This document shows positions 40,068 through 49,394 of a stretch of 64,000 nt of DNA, one piece after another (position 1 is the stretch's first letter; the number at the start of each line of letters is the position of its first letter). This stretch comes from Brevibacillus reuszeri (GTDB lineage: Bacteria; Bacillota; Bacilli; Brevibacillales; Brevibacillaceae). The notes under the pieces are model-generated. The model did no database searches. It was not told the origin of the DNA and saw only the letters and a list, made by a program, of their open reading frames with translations. The stretch lies in the NCBI RefSeq assembly GCF_001187725.1, contig NZ_LGIQ01000005.1, positions 495,148-559,147 on the forward strand. Direction: 5' to 3'. The translations under genes were made by a program, and so were the position numbers.

Positions 40068-41912
40068 ATGGCACAGGAGCAAAAGGAACAGATTGTGATT
40101 CCTACCCGACCTGGTCGCGGCTTCGGGCATGGAGCAGCGCGAGGACCTGTAAGCAAGCCGAAAAACTTTTTGGGTACCGTAAAAAGGCTCTGGCAAGCAT
40201 TTGGTCAGGAAAAACGGCTTTTGCCATTCGTTTTCCTCATTGTCTTGGTAGATTCGCTGCTGATGCTCTCCGCCCCGTATCTGATCGGAAAAGCGATTGA
40301 TACGATGACGGGGAGCGAAGAAGGATTCAGCATTTTATCCATCATCATTCTGGCACTGCTCAGCTCATATGTCCTGGATGGGGCATTGACGTTTTTGCAA
40401 GGCTGGATGATCGCAGGCATTTCACAGCGTGTCGTTTCGAGTATGAGACAGGCGCTGTTTAAAAAGCTGCAAAAGCTGCCCGTCGCGTTTTTTGATTCGC
40501 GCACACATGGGGAGCTGATGAGCCGCCTCACCAATGATATCGACAACGTCAGCAATTCGATCTCGCAATCGACGACGCAGCTTATGTCAGGGGCAATTGT
40601 TCTCACAGGCTCCCTGGTGATGATGCTTGTGCTGTCCCCGATTTTGACTGTCGCTTGCCTGATCACGGTTCCTTTGGTGTTTTTGCTGACCCGGTCGATC
40701 GCGAAAAGAACGAGCGTGCTGTTCAAAAATCAGCAGGTCGAGCTGGGCAAGCTCAACGGTCACATTGAGGAGACGATCTCCGGGATCGAGGTCGTGAAAG
40801 CATTTAACCATGAGCAAAAAGCAATCGAGGATTTTGACGAAATCAATGATCGACTTTGCAAGATCGGAATGAAGGCGCAAATCTGGTCAGGCTTTCTGAT
40901 GCCGATCCTGAACGTGATCAATAACCTCGGCTTTGCGATGGTCGCCATCGTTGGAGGCGTGCTCGCGGTCAAAGGTCTTATCACGGTCGGTATCATTGCC
41001 AGCTTTCTCAGCTACTCCAGGCAGTTCGTTCGTCCGCTGAATGATTTGGCCAGTATTTTCAACGTTCTTCAATCCGGTGTTGCCGGAGCCGAGCGCGTAT
41101 TTGAAGTGCTGGATGAGCGGGAGGAGCCGGATGACGCGCCAGATGCTGCCTTGCTCGAACAGCCCACTGGACAAGTCGTCTTTGATAATGTCAGCTTTGG
41201 CTATCGTCCCGATCAGCTAATTTTGAAAAATGTCAGCTTTGAATCAGATGCAGGCAGCATAACCGCTCTGGTGGGTCCAACCGGCGCGGGCAAAACGACA
41301 ATCGTCAATCTGTTGACGCGGTTCTATGATGTGACAGCTGGCAATATTTATTTGGATGGCAAAGATATTCGGGAGTACACCCGGGATAGCTTGCGCAAAA
41401 GCTTTGGTTTCGTTTTGCAGGATACGTACCTGTTTTCCGGAACGATCAAGGAAAATATTAAATACGGCAAGCCAGATGCGACGGACGCCGAAATCGAAGC
41501 AGCGGCGTCGCTTGCGAATGCGGATGTGTTTATTAATCGATTGCCCAAGCGATATGATACGCTTTTGACCGAGAATGGAGGCAATCTGAGCCAGGGGCAG
41601 CGACAGCTTTTGGCGATTGCCCGCGTAATTCTCGCCAAGCCATCCCTTTTGATTTTGGATGAGGCGACCAGCAGTATTGATACGCGTACGGAGCTGCACA
41701 TTCAGGATGCTTTGCTTGGCATTATGCAAGGACGAACGAGCTTTGTCATCGCCCACAGGCTAAATACGATCAGGGATGCAGATACGATCATGGTTGTGGA
41801 ACGCGGCGAGCTCGTTGAAAAAGGCAGCCATGATTCGCTGATGCAGCAGCAAGGCTCGTACTATCAGCTGTTTTCTAACCAGTTTAAAAATATCCAGACG
41901 GCTTCGGAATAA
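40068..41912 (+). CDS. ABC exporter half-transporter with intact catalytic site (BmrD-like)
   Basis: The 614-residue partner has an N-terminal polar extension, six membrane helices, Walker A GPTGAGKTT and Walker B LLILDEATSSID with the catalytic Glu. Its signature reads LSQGQRQ instead of LSGGQ. One intact Walker B and one altered signature across the pair are what an asymmetric heterodimer predicts. Translation is probably coupled to the first subunit through GGAGGTGAAATAGG. A terminator follows. Confidence 0.9.
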   Translation: MAQEQKEQIVIPTRPGRGFGHGAARGPVSKPKNFLGTVKRLWQAFGQEKRLLPFVFLIVLVDSLLMLSAPYLIGKAIDTMTGSEEGFSILSIIILALLSSYVLDGALTFLQGWMIAGISQRVVSSMRQALFKKLQKLPVAFFDSRTHGELMSRLTNDIDNVSNSISQSTTQLMSGAIVLTGSLVMMLVLSPILTVACLITVPLVFLLTRSIAKRTSVLFKNQQVELGKLNGHIEETISGIEVVKAFNHEQKAIEDFDEINDRLCKIGMKAQIWSGFLMPILNVINNLGFAMVAIVGGVLAVKGLITVGIIASFLSYSRQFVRPLNDLASIFNVLQSGVAGAERVFEVLDEREEPDDAPDAALLEQPTGQVVFDNVSFGYRPDQLILKNVSFESDAGSITALVGPTGAGKTTIVNLLTRFYDVTAGNIYLDGKDIREYTRDSLRKSFGFVLQDTYLFSGTIKENIKYGKPDATDAEIEAAASLANADVFINRLPKRYDTLLTENGGNLSQGQRQLLAIARVILAKPSLLILDEATSSIDTRTELHIQDALLGIMQGRTSFVIAHRLNTIRDADTIMVVERGELVEKGSHDSLMQQQGSYYQLFSNQFKNIQTASE

Positions 41913-41917
41913 AAGAG

Positions 41918-41948
41918 ACGGCTACCTCATTGGGTAGCCGTTTTTTTT
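41918..41948 (+). terminator. Terminator of the ABC exporter operon
   Basis: ACGGCTACC/GGTAGCCGT with a six-base loop and a run of eight T. Confidence 0.9.
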
Positions 41949-41950
41949 GC

Positions 41951-42706
41951 TTACTTTTCAGACTGTTCATCAGTCGTATACATGTGAATAACCTGTTGCA
42001 GCGCTGGTCTGGCGTCACCCGCAAACAATCCGCCATGATAGCAGATAAGCTGCTGGATGTCGTAATCAAGTAAAAGCTGGACGGAACGAATGGCTGCTGC
42101 CAAATCCATTGTAAACTGGGGGTTGGCAATTTCGAGCTTGCCAGAAGAGGCGACAACGGCATCACCTGTGATCATGGTCTTGCTTGCAGGCAGATACAGG
42201 GAGATATGACCAGGCATATGACCCGGCGTATGGATGATCTCAATGCCGCCACACCAAGGCAACTGTTCTTGATGAGTCACAGTCCTGTCGACATGGGCAG
42301 GCTCAATCGTTTCCAGAAAGCGAATGAATGCTTCCGCATGCGGCTTTTCCTCAGGGGAGAGGTTATCCAGAGTTGCTTCCGCCTGCTCGATGCGCAGCGA
42401 TTTTTTGCTTCCGGCAAGGTACGGAACCTCCGACTCATACGCGATGATTTCGATCTGAGGATATGTGCGCTTTAAGGCAGCGAGCGATCCAATATGGTCC
42501 ATGTCGTGATGGGTGACGATCACAGCTGTCAGCGATTGGAGAGAGATGCCATGTTTCTGCGCTGCCTTTTCCAAGAGAGGGAGAAAATCCGGGTAGCCAC
42601 AGTCGATGAGAATGGTATGCTGCTCGTCATGTAGCAGGACGGGTGTGATGATTTGTTTTTGTCCATTGTGTTCAAATTCAATTTCAAGCAAGTGTACGGT
42701 GTTCAT
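41951..42706 (-). CDS. MBL-fold metallohydrolase
   Basis: The 251-residue protein has the metallo-beta-lactamase fold metal motif THHDMDHIG (near residue 65), HTPGHMPGHISLY (about 160) and MITGDAVV (about 178), enough for a dinuclear zinc site. Family members act as glyoxalase II, lactonases or other hydrolases; no substrate is indicated. ATG with AGGAGG upstream. It is convergent to the exporter operon. Confidence 0.85.
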   Translation of the reverse strand: MNTVHLLEIEFEHNGQKQIITPVLLHDEQHTILIDCGYPDFLPLLEKAAQKHGISLQSLTAVIVTHHDMDHIGSLAALKRTYPQIEIIAYESEVPYLAGSKKSLRIEQAEATLDNLSPEEKPHAEAFIRFLETIEPAHVDRTVTHQEQLPWCGGIEIIHTPGHMPGHISLYLPASKTMITGDAVVASSGKLEIANPQFTMDLAAAIRSVQLLLDYDIQQLICYHGGLFAGDARPALQQVIHMYTTDEQSEK

Positions 42707-42720
42707 AGAAACCTCCTGAT

Positions 42721-43160
42721 AGGCAAAGTTGATACATAAAAGTATAATTCACGAATTGGAAAGTGTAGTGGACGATCATAAGTCAGGCTCAAAGATGTTC
42801 GTCTACGATTCATAGAATCTCCTGGCAGAGGGGCGTCAGATTCAATGGTAGACATGGAAAATAAATCTAAATACCCGTCACGCCAAAGCGGATTGTCTCT
42901 GACCTGTATTTGGGACCTTTGATCAAATGTATTACTATGATCCGTTTGCTATCGAGGGACAGCTGGATCTTGGTTGAGCAGCTTGTTTCTCATCAGAAGA
43001 AGTAAGCAAGGAAGGAAGTACAAATAACCTCGTTGGCCCTTGTTTGCGCAAGGGTCTTTTCAGCATGTGGAAGTGACAGCAAAACGAGCGGTGGCATAGC
43101 TCAATTTCACATGTCTAACAGAATGTTACCGGCGAAAATAAAAAAGTTGCGTATAGGCAA
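42721..43160. other. Intergenic region without a recognisable gene
   Basis: About 440 bases between the MBL gene and the SorC-family regulator promoter. A short open stretch around 42900-42980 reads GTFDQMYYYDPFAIEGQLDLG-like sequence ending in a stop, which looks protein-like and may be a relic. A hairpin CCCTTGTTTGCGCAAGGG lies near 43039. I see no complete gene, RNA or riboswitch here. Confidence 0.4.
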
Positions 43161-43226
43161 AATTGAAATTATGTGCAATATTTTAACGATTAGTAAAATT
43201 CTGTAGCGTAATGTACCCCTGCTGGC

Positions 43227-43280
43227 TATAATCAAGGTGTGAAATGAAACAAAGTGCAAGTGCGTGAACAAAATTTCACG
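43227..43280 (+). promoter_or_regulatory. Promoter -10 and operator of the sugar cluster
   Basis: TATAAT at 43227-43232 is a perfect -10, though no good -35 is seen. The inverted repeat CGTGAA-N6-TTCACG (43263-43280) lies between the expected transcript start and the ribosome site. A further GTGAAAT at 43239 mirrors ATTTCAC at 43273. Likely operator of the SorC-type regulator. Confidence 0.55.
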
Positions 43281-43294
43281 AAAGGAGGGACATG

Positions 43295-44266
43295 ATGTAC
43301 TCCCAAAGAGAAATGATTCGTGTAGCCAAGCTTTACTACGAAAAAGGTTTGACCCAGCAAGAAATTGCGGTGTTGGAGAATATATCGCGCCCGACTGTCA
43401 GCCGTATTTTGGACGCGGCGATTCAGGAAGGAATTGTCACCTTTTCTATTCAGTATCCACTGGAGTCAGTTGATGATCTGGAAGACGAGCTAAAAAAGCG
43501 GTTTGACCTTATGAAGGTTTGTGTCGCTCCAGTCATTATTCCTGAGCCCTCCTTTATTCTGACAGATGTGGGCAAGCTGCTCAGTGATTACTTAAACGAG
43601 CTGGTATCGGACGGAGATACGATTGGCATTTCCTGGGGGAATAGTCTCACGTATGCAGCAAAGCAGCTGTTGTCAGCGAAGCGCAAAAATGTTCGTGTGG
43701 TGCAATTGAACGGGGGAGTCAGCACAACTGCTTTCTCAACCGGTGCGACAAATATTCTCGATCAGTTTGCGAAAGCATTTGAAGCACAGCCGCATGCCTT
43801 GTCTGTACCGACCATTTTGGATTCACGCGAGATTGCATCTGCTCTTATGAGTGATTCAAGCATTCGTGAAATTATGGCGGTAGGGCGAGAAGCGAATATT
43901 GCGGTCTTTGGAATCGGTCGTACTTCTTATCAGTCCGTGCTGAATCTGGCAGGCTACTTTAAACAGGACGAGTACGACAAGCTGCTGCAAAAAGGGGCCG
44001 TCGGCGATATTTGCTCCCGTTTTTATTCCATCGACGGAACGATAAGTGACGAGCAGCTCAACGACCGGACAATCGGCTTGCAGCTGGAGGATTTGCGCCG
44101 CAAGAAGCATACGATTGCCATCGCTTGCGGAGAGGAAAAGGTTCCGGCTGTGCTTGGCGCAGTGCGAGGCAAATATTTCAATACTTTGTTTACCGATGAA
44201 AACACGGCAAGAGAATTAATCAAGCAGCATGATCAAGTGCAAACAGCGGAGGTGCAGCAAAAATGA
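43295..44266 (+). CDS. SorC/DeoR-type sugar-binding transcriptional regulator
   Basis: The 323-residue protein has an N-terminal helix-turn-helix (YEKGLTQQEIAVLENISRPTVSRILDAA) and a C-terminal SorC sugar-binding domain (DGDTIGISWGNSLTYAA, VVQLNGG, AVFGIGRTSY, GEEKVPAVLGAVRGKYFNTLFTDENTA). This is the family of B. subtilis DeoR, which responds to deoxyribose-5-phosphate. Clustering with deoC suits that. The second ATG (43295) has better spacing from GGAGG than the first (43292). Its end overlaps the next start by four bases. Confidence 0.9.
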   Translation: MYSQREMIRVAKLYYEKGLTQQEIAVLENISRPTVSRILDAAIQEGIVTFSIQYPLESVDDLEDELKKRFDLMKVCVAPVIIPEPSFILTDVGKLLSDYLNELVSDGDTIGISWGNSLTYAAKQLLSAKRKNVRVVQLNGGVSTTAFSTGATNILDQFAKAFEAQPHALSVPTILDSREIASALMSDSSIREIMAVGREANIAVFGIGRTSYQSVLNLAGYFKQDEYDKLLQKGAVGDICSRFYSIDGTISDEQLNDRTIGLQLEDLRRKKHTIAIACGEEKVPAVLGAVRGKYFNTLFTDENTARELIKQHDQVQTAEVQQK

Positions 44267-45300
44267 AAGCGGTTAAACTGTATGAGCCTGGAAATTTGCA
44301 AGTAGAAGAGATTGACGTACCAGAAATCGGAGCGCGTGAAGTACTCGTTGAGGTAAAAGCGGTTGGGGTCTGCGGATCGGACATTCCACGCGCGTTGTAT
44401 AAAGGAGCTTACTACAAGGGCTTGACACTTGGACATGAATTCGCAGGGCAAATTGCCAAGTGCGGTCCAGAGGTAACGGGCTGGCAAGTAGGTGACCGGG
44501 TTTCCGTAGCTCCCCTGATTCCTTGCAATGAGTGCAAATACTGCAAGCAGGGCGATTACTCCCTATGTGAGGACTACAATTACTACGGCTCCCGTACAGA
44601 CGGTGCGATGGCTCATTACATCAAGGTCACGCAAGAAAATCTGATACGTCTCGGCGATTCCGTTTCCTACGAGTCGGGTGCGATGATCGATCCGGCAGCC
44701 AACGCCATTCATGGATTGTGGCGCGGTAACTGCAAGGCAGGAGATACCGTCGCAGTGTTTGGTCTTGGAGCAATCGGGCTGTTCGCGATTCAGTTTGCCA
44801 AAGTTCTCGGGGCAAAGCAGGTGATCGCAGTAGATATTCACGATGAAAAGCTGGAGCTGGCAAAAGAGCTTGGAGCAGACATCGTGATCAACTCCTTAAA
44901 GGGCGATCCGGCAAGCGAAATTGCTGCACAAACTGGCGGGGCAGATTTCATCCTCGACACCTCGGGGTCCCCGATCGCACAAAACCAAGCGGTAAGCGCA
45001 GCAGCCAAGCAAGGACGTATCGTATTCCTCGGTATTTCCAACAGCGAATTGACCCTGAGTAAAGAAGCGATGAACAACGTTTTGCGATATGAGCTTGCTC
45101 TGTTTGGCTCATGGAATTCGTTCTCCAATCCATTCCCGGGACGTGAGTGGTCGTTTACAGCTGAACTGATGGCAGAAGGAAAGCTGAAAGCAGAACCGTT
45201 GATCTCGCACCGTTACCAGCTTGATCAAGCGCCAGAGGTGTTTCAGAAGATTAAGAATAAAGAGCTGGTATTCAATAAAATAATGTTTCTGCCCAATTAA
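44263..45300 (+). CDS. Zinc-dependent polyol dehydrogenase (GatD/sorbitol dehydrogenase-like)
   Basis: This 345-residue MDR-family enzyme has the catalytic zinc ligands in VCGSD and LGHEFAG, the structural four-cysteine lobe (CNECKYCKQGDYSLC), an NAD-binding GLGAIGLFAIQ and ASP-type acidic residue in VDIHDE. Overall it resembles E. coli galactitol-1-phosphate 5-dehydrogenase, including SWNSFSNPFPGREW near the end. It likely oxidises a secondary hydroxyl of a sugar alcohol or its phosphate. It overlaps the regulator gene by four bases (ATGA). Confidence 0.87.
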   Translation: MKAVKLYEPGNLQVEEIDVPEIGAREVLVEVKAVGVCGSDIPRALYKGAYYKGLTLGHEFAGQIAKCGPEVTGWQVGDRVSVAPLIPCNECKYCKQGDYSLCEDYNYYGSRTDGAMAHYIKVTQENLIRLGDSVSYESGAMIDPAANAIHGLWRGNCKAGDTVAVFGLGAIGLFAIQFAKVLGAKQVIAVDIHDEKLELAKELGADIVINSLKGDPASEIAAQTGGADFILDTSGSPIAQNQAVSAAAKQGRIVFLGISNSELTLSKEAMNNVLRYELALFGSWNSFSNPFPGREWSFTAELMAEGKLKAEPLISHRYQLDQAPEVFQKIKNKELVFNKIMFLPN

Positions 45301-45318
45301 GCAAAGGGGGGAGAAAAC

Positions 45319-46845
45319 ATGATCAATCATCATAGCATCGTTGCTGGCTTCGATTTTGGTACACAAGCATTGAAGGTCAGCATGTTCACACTAGATGGAA
45401 AGCTGGTCTGGCGAGGGGAAAGCTCGTATCCGACGGACTTCCCCCTCACTGGGCGAGCGGAGCAAAAGCCGGAGCACTGGTGGGAAGCGCTGACAGAGCT
45501 GCTGGCTGATGCAGCGAAAACAGTTTCACTTTCCCGGATCAAAGGGATTGGGGTATGTGCGACCTCCTCTACCGTGTTGGTTACGGATAAAGAGGGCGTA
45601 CCGCAAACACCAGCTCTCATGTGGATGGATAAAAGGGCTGTCGCGCAGGCAACGGCAGTCAATGAAAATAGAGATCCAATTGTAAAAGAAGTGCTTCGGT
45701 ATTCAGGAGGAAAGGTTTCTGAAGAATGGATGGTCGCCAAAGCGCTTTATCTCAAGGAAAATGGCTTTTTGACACCAGGAACAAAAGTTGTGGAGCAGCT
45801 GGACTGGATCAATTACAGGATGACGAACAGATGGGTAGCCTCGCAATGCAACGCGGTTTGCAAGTGGAACTACCAGGGCGGCAAAGGATTTTCGCCAGCT
45901 TTTTATGAAGCAATCGGTTTGCCCGATTACCACGAGCTGTGGCCGGATGAAGTGATTTCCGTCGGCAGTCAGGTAGGAGAGATTACCGAGGAAGCTGCTG
46001 CCAAGCTCGGCATCACAGCTGGGACTCCCGTGTTTCAAGGCGGGATCGATGCCCACATCGGAATGCTCGGAGCTGGTGCAGTAGAACCGGGAATCATGAG
46101 CCTGGTAATGGGGACGAGCTTTGTTCACCTGGTTCATACAGAGGAGCCAGTCTTTCACGAAGGGCTGTGGGGGCCATATGAGAATGCCATCCTTCCTGAT
46201 AAATGGTTGATTGAGGGGGGACAGCTCTCTTGCGGATCATTGACGACCTGGTTTTTGCAGCAGTTTTACCCGCATGTTCCGGCAGACGAGCTCGGAGCGG
46301 TGTACGAGGAAGTGGTTGCAGAAGCAGGAAAGATTGCACCCGGCAGCGATGGGCTGGTCATGATGGACAGCTGGCAAGGCAATCGCACACCGTATCGAAA
46401 TCCGCATGCGACAGGCTCATTGGTCGGATTAACCCTGGCTCACACACGTTTTCATATTTTCCGCGCGATCCTGGAAGCGACCGCGTACGGTACACGCAAT
46501 ATCATTTCTACCTTTGCAGACTCCAATGTACCGATTACGCGAATCATCGCGTGCGGGGGCGGTACCAAAAATGCGCTTTGGATGCAAATTTTAAGTGATG
46601 TGACCGGGCTTGTCATCGAGACGCTGGAGGAAACGGAGGCAGGCAGCAAGGGAGCAGCCATCCTCGCCACCTACGGATTGGGTCATTATCCGAGTCTGGC
46701 TGAAGCTGCCAAGACCAATGCGGCAAAAGCCCGTATGTATACACCGCAGCAGGATGCCAACGAACAGTACAATCGATATTTTGCCACCTATTTGGATTTG
46801 CATAAAGCACTCTTTCCTATCATGAAGGAGCTTGGCACCACCTGA
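45319..46845 (+). CDS. FGGY-family carbohydrate kinase
   Basis: The 508-residue protein has both FGGY domains: N-terminal FDFGTQALKVSMF, the substrate-region MWMDKRA and the C-terminal phosphate-binding GGGTKNALWMQILSDVTG and AGSKGAAILA. FGGY kinases act on ketoses, polyols and some aldoses (xylulose, ribulose, fuculose, glycerol, erythritol). Here the neighbours suggest phosphorylation of the product of the polyol dehydrogenase. Deoxyribokinases known from deo clusters are PfkB-type, so this kinase would be a different solution if the substrate is a deoxy sugar. RBS AAGGGGGGAG. Confidence 0.87.
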   Translation: MINHHSIVAGFDFGTQALKVSMFTLDGKLVWRGESSYPTDFPLTGRAEQKPEHWWEALTELLADAAKTVSLSRIKGIGVCATSSTVLVTDKEGVPQTPALMWMDKRAVAQATAVNENRDPIVKEVLRYSGGKVSEEWMVAKALYLKENGFLTPGTKVVEQLDWINYRMTNRWVASQCNAVCKWNYQGGKGFSPAFYEAIGLPDYHELWPDEVISVGSQVGEITEEAAAKLGITAGTPVFQGGIDAHIGMLGAGAVEPGIMSLVMGTSFVHLVHTEEPVFHEGLWGPYENAILPDKWLIEGGQLSCGSLTTWFLQQFYPHVPADELGAVYEEVVAEAGKIAPGSDGLVMMDSWQGNRTPYRNPHATGSLVGLTLAHTRFHIFRAILEATAYGTRNIISTFADSNVPITRIIACGGGTKNALWMQILSDVTGLVIETLEETEAGSKGAAILATYGLGHYPSLAEAAKTNAAKARMYTPQQDANEQYNRYFATYLDLHKALFPIMKELGTT

Positions 46846-46865
46846 GAAAGGGGACTTGAGATGCG

Positions 46866-48368
46866 ATGAGCGAGATACTCAAGATGCAGAATATTTCCAA
46901 GTCATTTCCCGGTGTAAAAGCGCTGCAAAACGTGAATTTCTCTGTAAATCAGGGGGAAGTTCACTGCTTGATCGGCGCCAACGGGGCAGGAAAATCCACA
47001 CTGATGAAAATTCTCGCCGGCGTCTATCCAAAGGACGAGGGTGAGGTCTATCTGCAAGGGGAGAAGGTCACGATGTCTAGCCCGGCTGACAGCAAACGTC
47101 TTGGTGTGATCACGATTCACCAGGAGCTGTCACTGGTTGAGCATTTGACCGTGGCTGAAAACATTTATCTCGGATCGTACGCACAGCCGCGATTTGGTTT
47201 TGTTTCATGGAAGCGCTTGCGGAAACAGGCACAGGAACTAATCGATCGTCTTGGGATCGCGATCGATGTCGATACACCGGTGTCAGAGCTCAGCATGGGT
47301 CATAAACAGATTGTGGAGCTGGCGAAGGCTCTGGAGGGAAATGCCAAAGTCATCATCATGGACGAGCCTTCCACGACCTTGTCAGAAAACGAAATTCGCA
47401 CGCTGTTTACCATCATTGAAGAACTGATCAAGCAAGGGATTACGATCATCTATATTTCACACAAGCTGGAAGAGCTGTTCGCAATCGGTGACAGGGTAAC
47501 GGTCCTGCGTGATGGCAAATGGGTTGCGACACAAAAGCTAGACGAGCTGGATCAAGCCAGTCTCACAGAGCTGATCATCGGCTACAAGATGGAAAAGCAG
47601 GTACGTAGCACGGAGCAGCCAAACTTTACAGAGCTGCTGCGAGCGGAAGCACTTCATACAAGGCAAATCTCCAATGTTTCCTTTTCACTGGGCAAGGGAG
47701 AGGTACTCGGGCTGTACGGATTGGTCGGAGCGGGACGGACAGAGCTGTTAAAAGCACTGTATGGGGTTGATCCATTATCCGCCGGGGCCATTTATTTAGA
47801 TGGCAATCAGGTGAAAATCGACAGCCCGAGCAAAGCCATTCGCGTAGGGATGGGACTCGTGCCCGAAAACAGAAAGACGGAAGGTGCGATTCTCGGCCTT
47901 TCTGTAGAGGAAAATGCTGTATTGCCAGCCTACGACCGTTTTGCCAATGGTGGCATTATCAGTCTTGGCCGTATTCGCAGCGAGATTGCGGATAAAATTC
48001 GCGAGTTAAACGTGAAAACTCCGGATGCGCTGACTTTGATGGGGAATTTGAGTGGTGGAAACCAGCAAAAGGTCATCATCTCGAAATGGCTGATCCGAAA
48101 GTCTCAAATCATCTTATTTGATGAACCGACACAAGGCGTGGATATCGGAGCCAAGCAAGAAATTTACAAGATCATTCAACGGCTCGTAGCGGAGGGAGCA
48201 AGCGTCATCGTCGCTTCGTCGGAAATCAATGAGCTGCAGGAAATATGCAATCGGATTCTCGTCATGTTCCGCGGCAGTATCGTCGGAGAGTTCCGCGATC
48301 CGCAAGCGCAGAAGGAAGAGATTCTAAAATCTGCAGTGACAGGGGGGACAACGTTATGGAACACGTAA
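46866..48368 (+). CDS. Ribose-type sugar ABC importer, ATP-binding protein
   Basis: The 500-residue protein has two ABC domains in tandem, as in RbsA/MglA. The first has Walker A GANGAGKST, signature LSMGHKQ and IIMDEPSTTL. The second has a degenerate Walker A (GLVGAGRTE), signature LSGGNQQK and ILFDEPTQGVD. It energises uptake with the permease and binding protein that follow. The permease gene starts 13 bases inside its end. Confidence 0.93.
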   Translation: MSEILKMQNISKSFPGVKALQNVNFSVNQGEVHCLIGANGAGKSTLMKILAGVYPKDEGEVYLQGEKVTMSSPADSKRLGVITIHQELSLVEHLTVAENIYLGSYAQPRFGFVSWKRLRKQAQELIDRLGIAIDVDTPVSELSMGHKQIVELAKALEGNAKVIIMDEPSTTLSENEIRTLFTIIEELIKQGITIIYISHKLEELFAIGDRVTVLRDGKWVATQKLDELDQASLTELIIGYKMEKQVRSTEQPNFTELLRAEALHTRQISNVSFSLGKGEVLGLYGLVGAGRTELLKALYGVDPLSAGAIYLDGNQVKIDSPSKAIRVGMGLVPENRKTEGAILGLSVEENAVLPAYDRFANGGIISLGRIRSEIADKIRELNVKTPDALTLMGNLSGGNQQKVIISKWLIRKSQIILFDEPTQGVDIGAKQEIYKIIQRLVAEGASVIVASSEINELQEICNRILVMFRGSIVGEFRDPQAQKEEILKSAVTGGTTLWNT

Positions 48369-49345
48369 AGGAAGTCAGCAGCGTGAAAAAGAAAGCGCCC
48401 TCATTTGACCTAGGAAAGTTTTTGCGCAAGTATAATCTTTTTTTCTTGCTGGTTGTTTTCATCGCGATCGGCTCTACGCTGTCGCCTAAATTTTTTACTG
48501 TTCAAAACTTCTTGAACTTGCTGCAGCAATCTGCTGTTGTCGGGATTATCAGTATTGGAATGACGTTTGTCATCATCGTTGCCGGGATTGATTTGTCAGT
48601 CGGCTCGGTTCTCGCTTTGGCGGGTATGGTCATGGCACTATCAATTCCGTACGTGGGAGTTTTTGGAGCTGTCATCCTGGGAATCATCGCAGGGGCTGCC
48701 ATGGGCTTAATCAATGGTTTGGTGACAACCAAGCTAAAGGTACCTGCTTTTATTGCGACGATGGCGATGATGGTGGCAGCCCGCGGTCTGGCCTTACTTT
48801 TCACAGACGGAAAGCCTGTCTACAACCTGCCGGAATCGATTCGTTTTTTTGGGGCCAATCTGTTTGACCGGATTCCAGTCTCGGGAATCATCTGGATTGC
48901 TCTAACGATTCTGGCTGTACTCGTATTGCGATACACGACGTTTGGACGCAAGCTCTACGCTATCGGCGGCAACCCGCAGTCCGCACATTTGTCCGGGATT
49001 AATGTGAACAGATATATCACCTACACGTACATTATCTGCGGTGCGCTTTCTGCCTTGGCGGGAATCGTTCTGGCCTCATGGCTCACCGTAGGACAGCCTA
49101 CTGCAGGTAAGAGCATTGAGCTTGATGCGATTGCAGCTGTTGTTCTCGGCGGGACAAGCCTGTTTGGAGGCGTGGGCAGCGTCGGAGGAACCTTCGTAGG
49201 AGTTTTGTTGATGAGTATTATCACCAACATCTTCAACCTGCTGGGCCTATCCTCGTACTACCAATCCATTTTCATGGGCGTGATTATCGTCCTGGCGCTG
49301 GTGCTCAACCGCTTTGTCATCTCCAAGCAAAGCAAAAATGGATGA
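48356..49345 (+). CDS. Ribose-type sugar ABC importer, permease
   Basis: This 329-residue permease of the RbsC type has about 8-10 helices, with VGIISIGMTFVIIVAGIDLSVGSVLALAGM and the EAA-like LDAIAAVVLGGTSLFGGVGSVGGTFVG region. I set the start at ATG 48356, behind AGGGGGGACAAC and overlapping the ATPase gene; the 37 extra codons of the longest frame are inside that gene. Confidence 0.93.
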   Translation: MEHVKEVSSVKKKAPSFDLGKFLRKYNLFFLLVVFIAIGSTLSPKFFTVQNFLNLLQQSAVVGIISIGMTFVIIVAGIDLSVGSVLALAGMVMALSIPYVGVFGAVILGIIAGAAMGLINGLVTTKLKVPAFIATMAMMVAARGLALLFTDGKPVYNLPESIRFFGANLFDRIPVSGIIWIALTILAVLVLRYTTFGRKLYAIGGNPQSAHLSGINVNRYITYTYIICGALSALAGIVLASWLTVGQPTAGKSIELDAIAAVVLGGTSLFGGVGSVGGTFVGVLLMSIITNIFNLLGLSSYYQSIFMGVIIVLALVLNRFVISKQSKNG

Positions 49346-49394
49346 CAAATGAACTAGGTTTCACATTCTCTAAAAATCATAAGGGGGATTTTAC

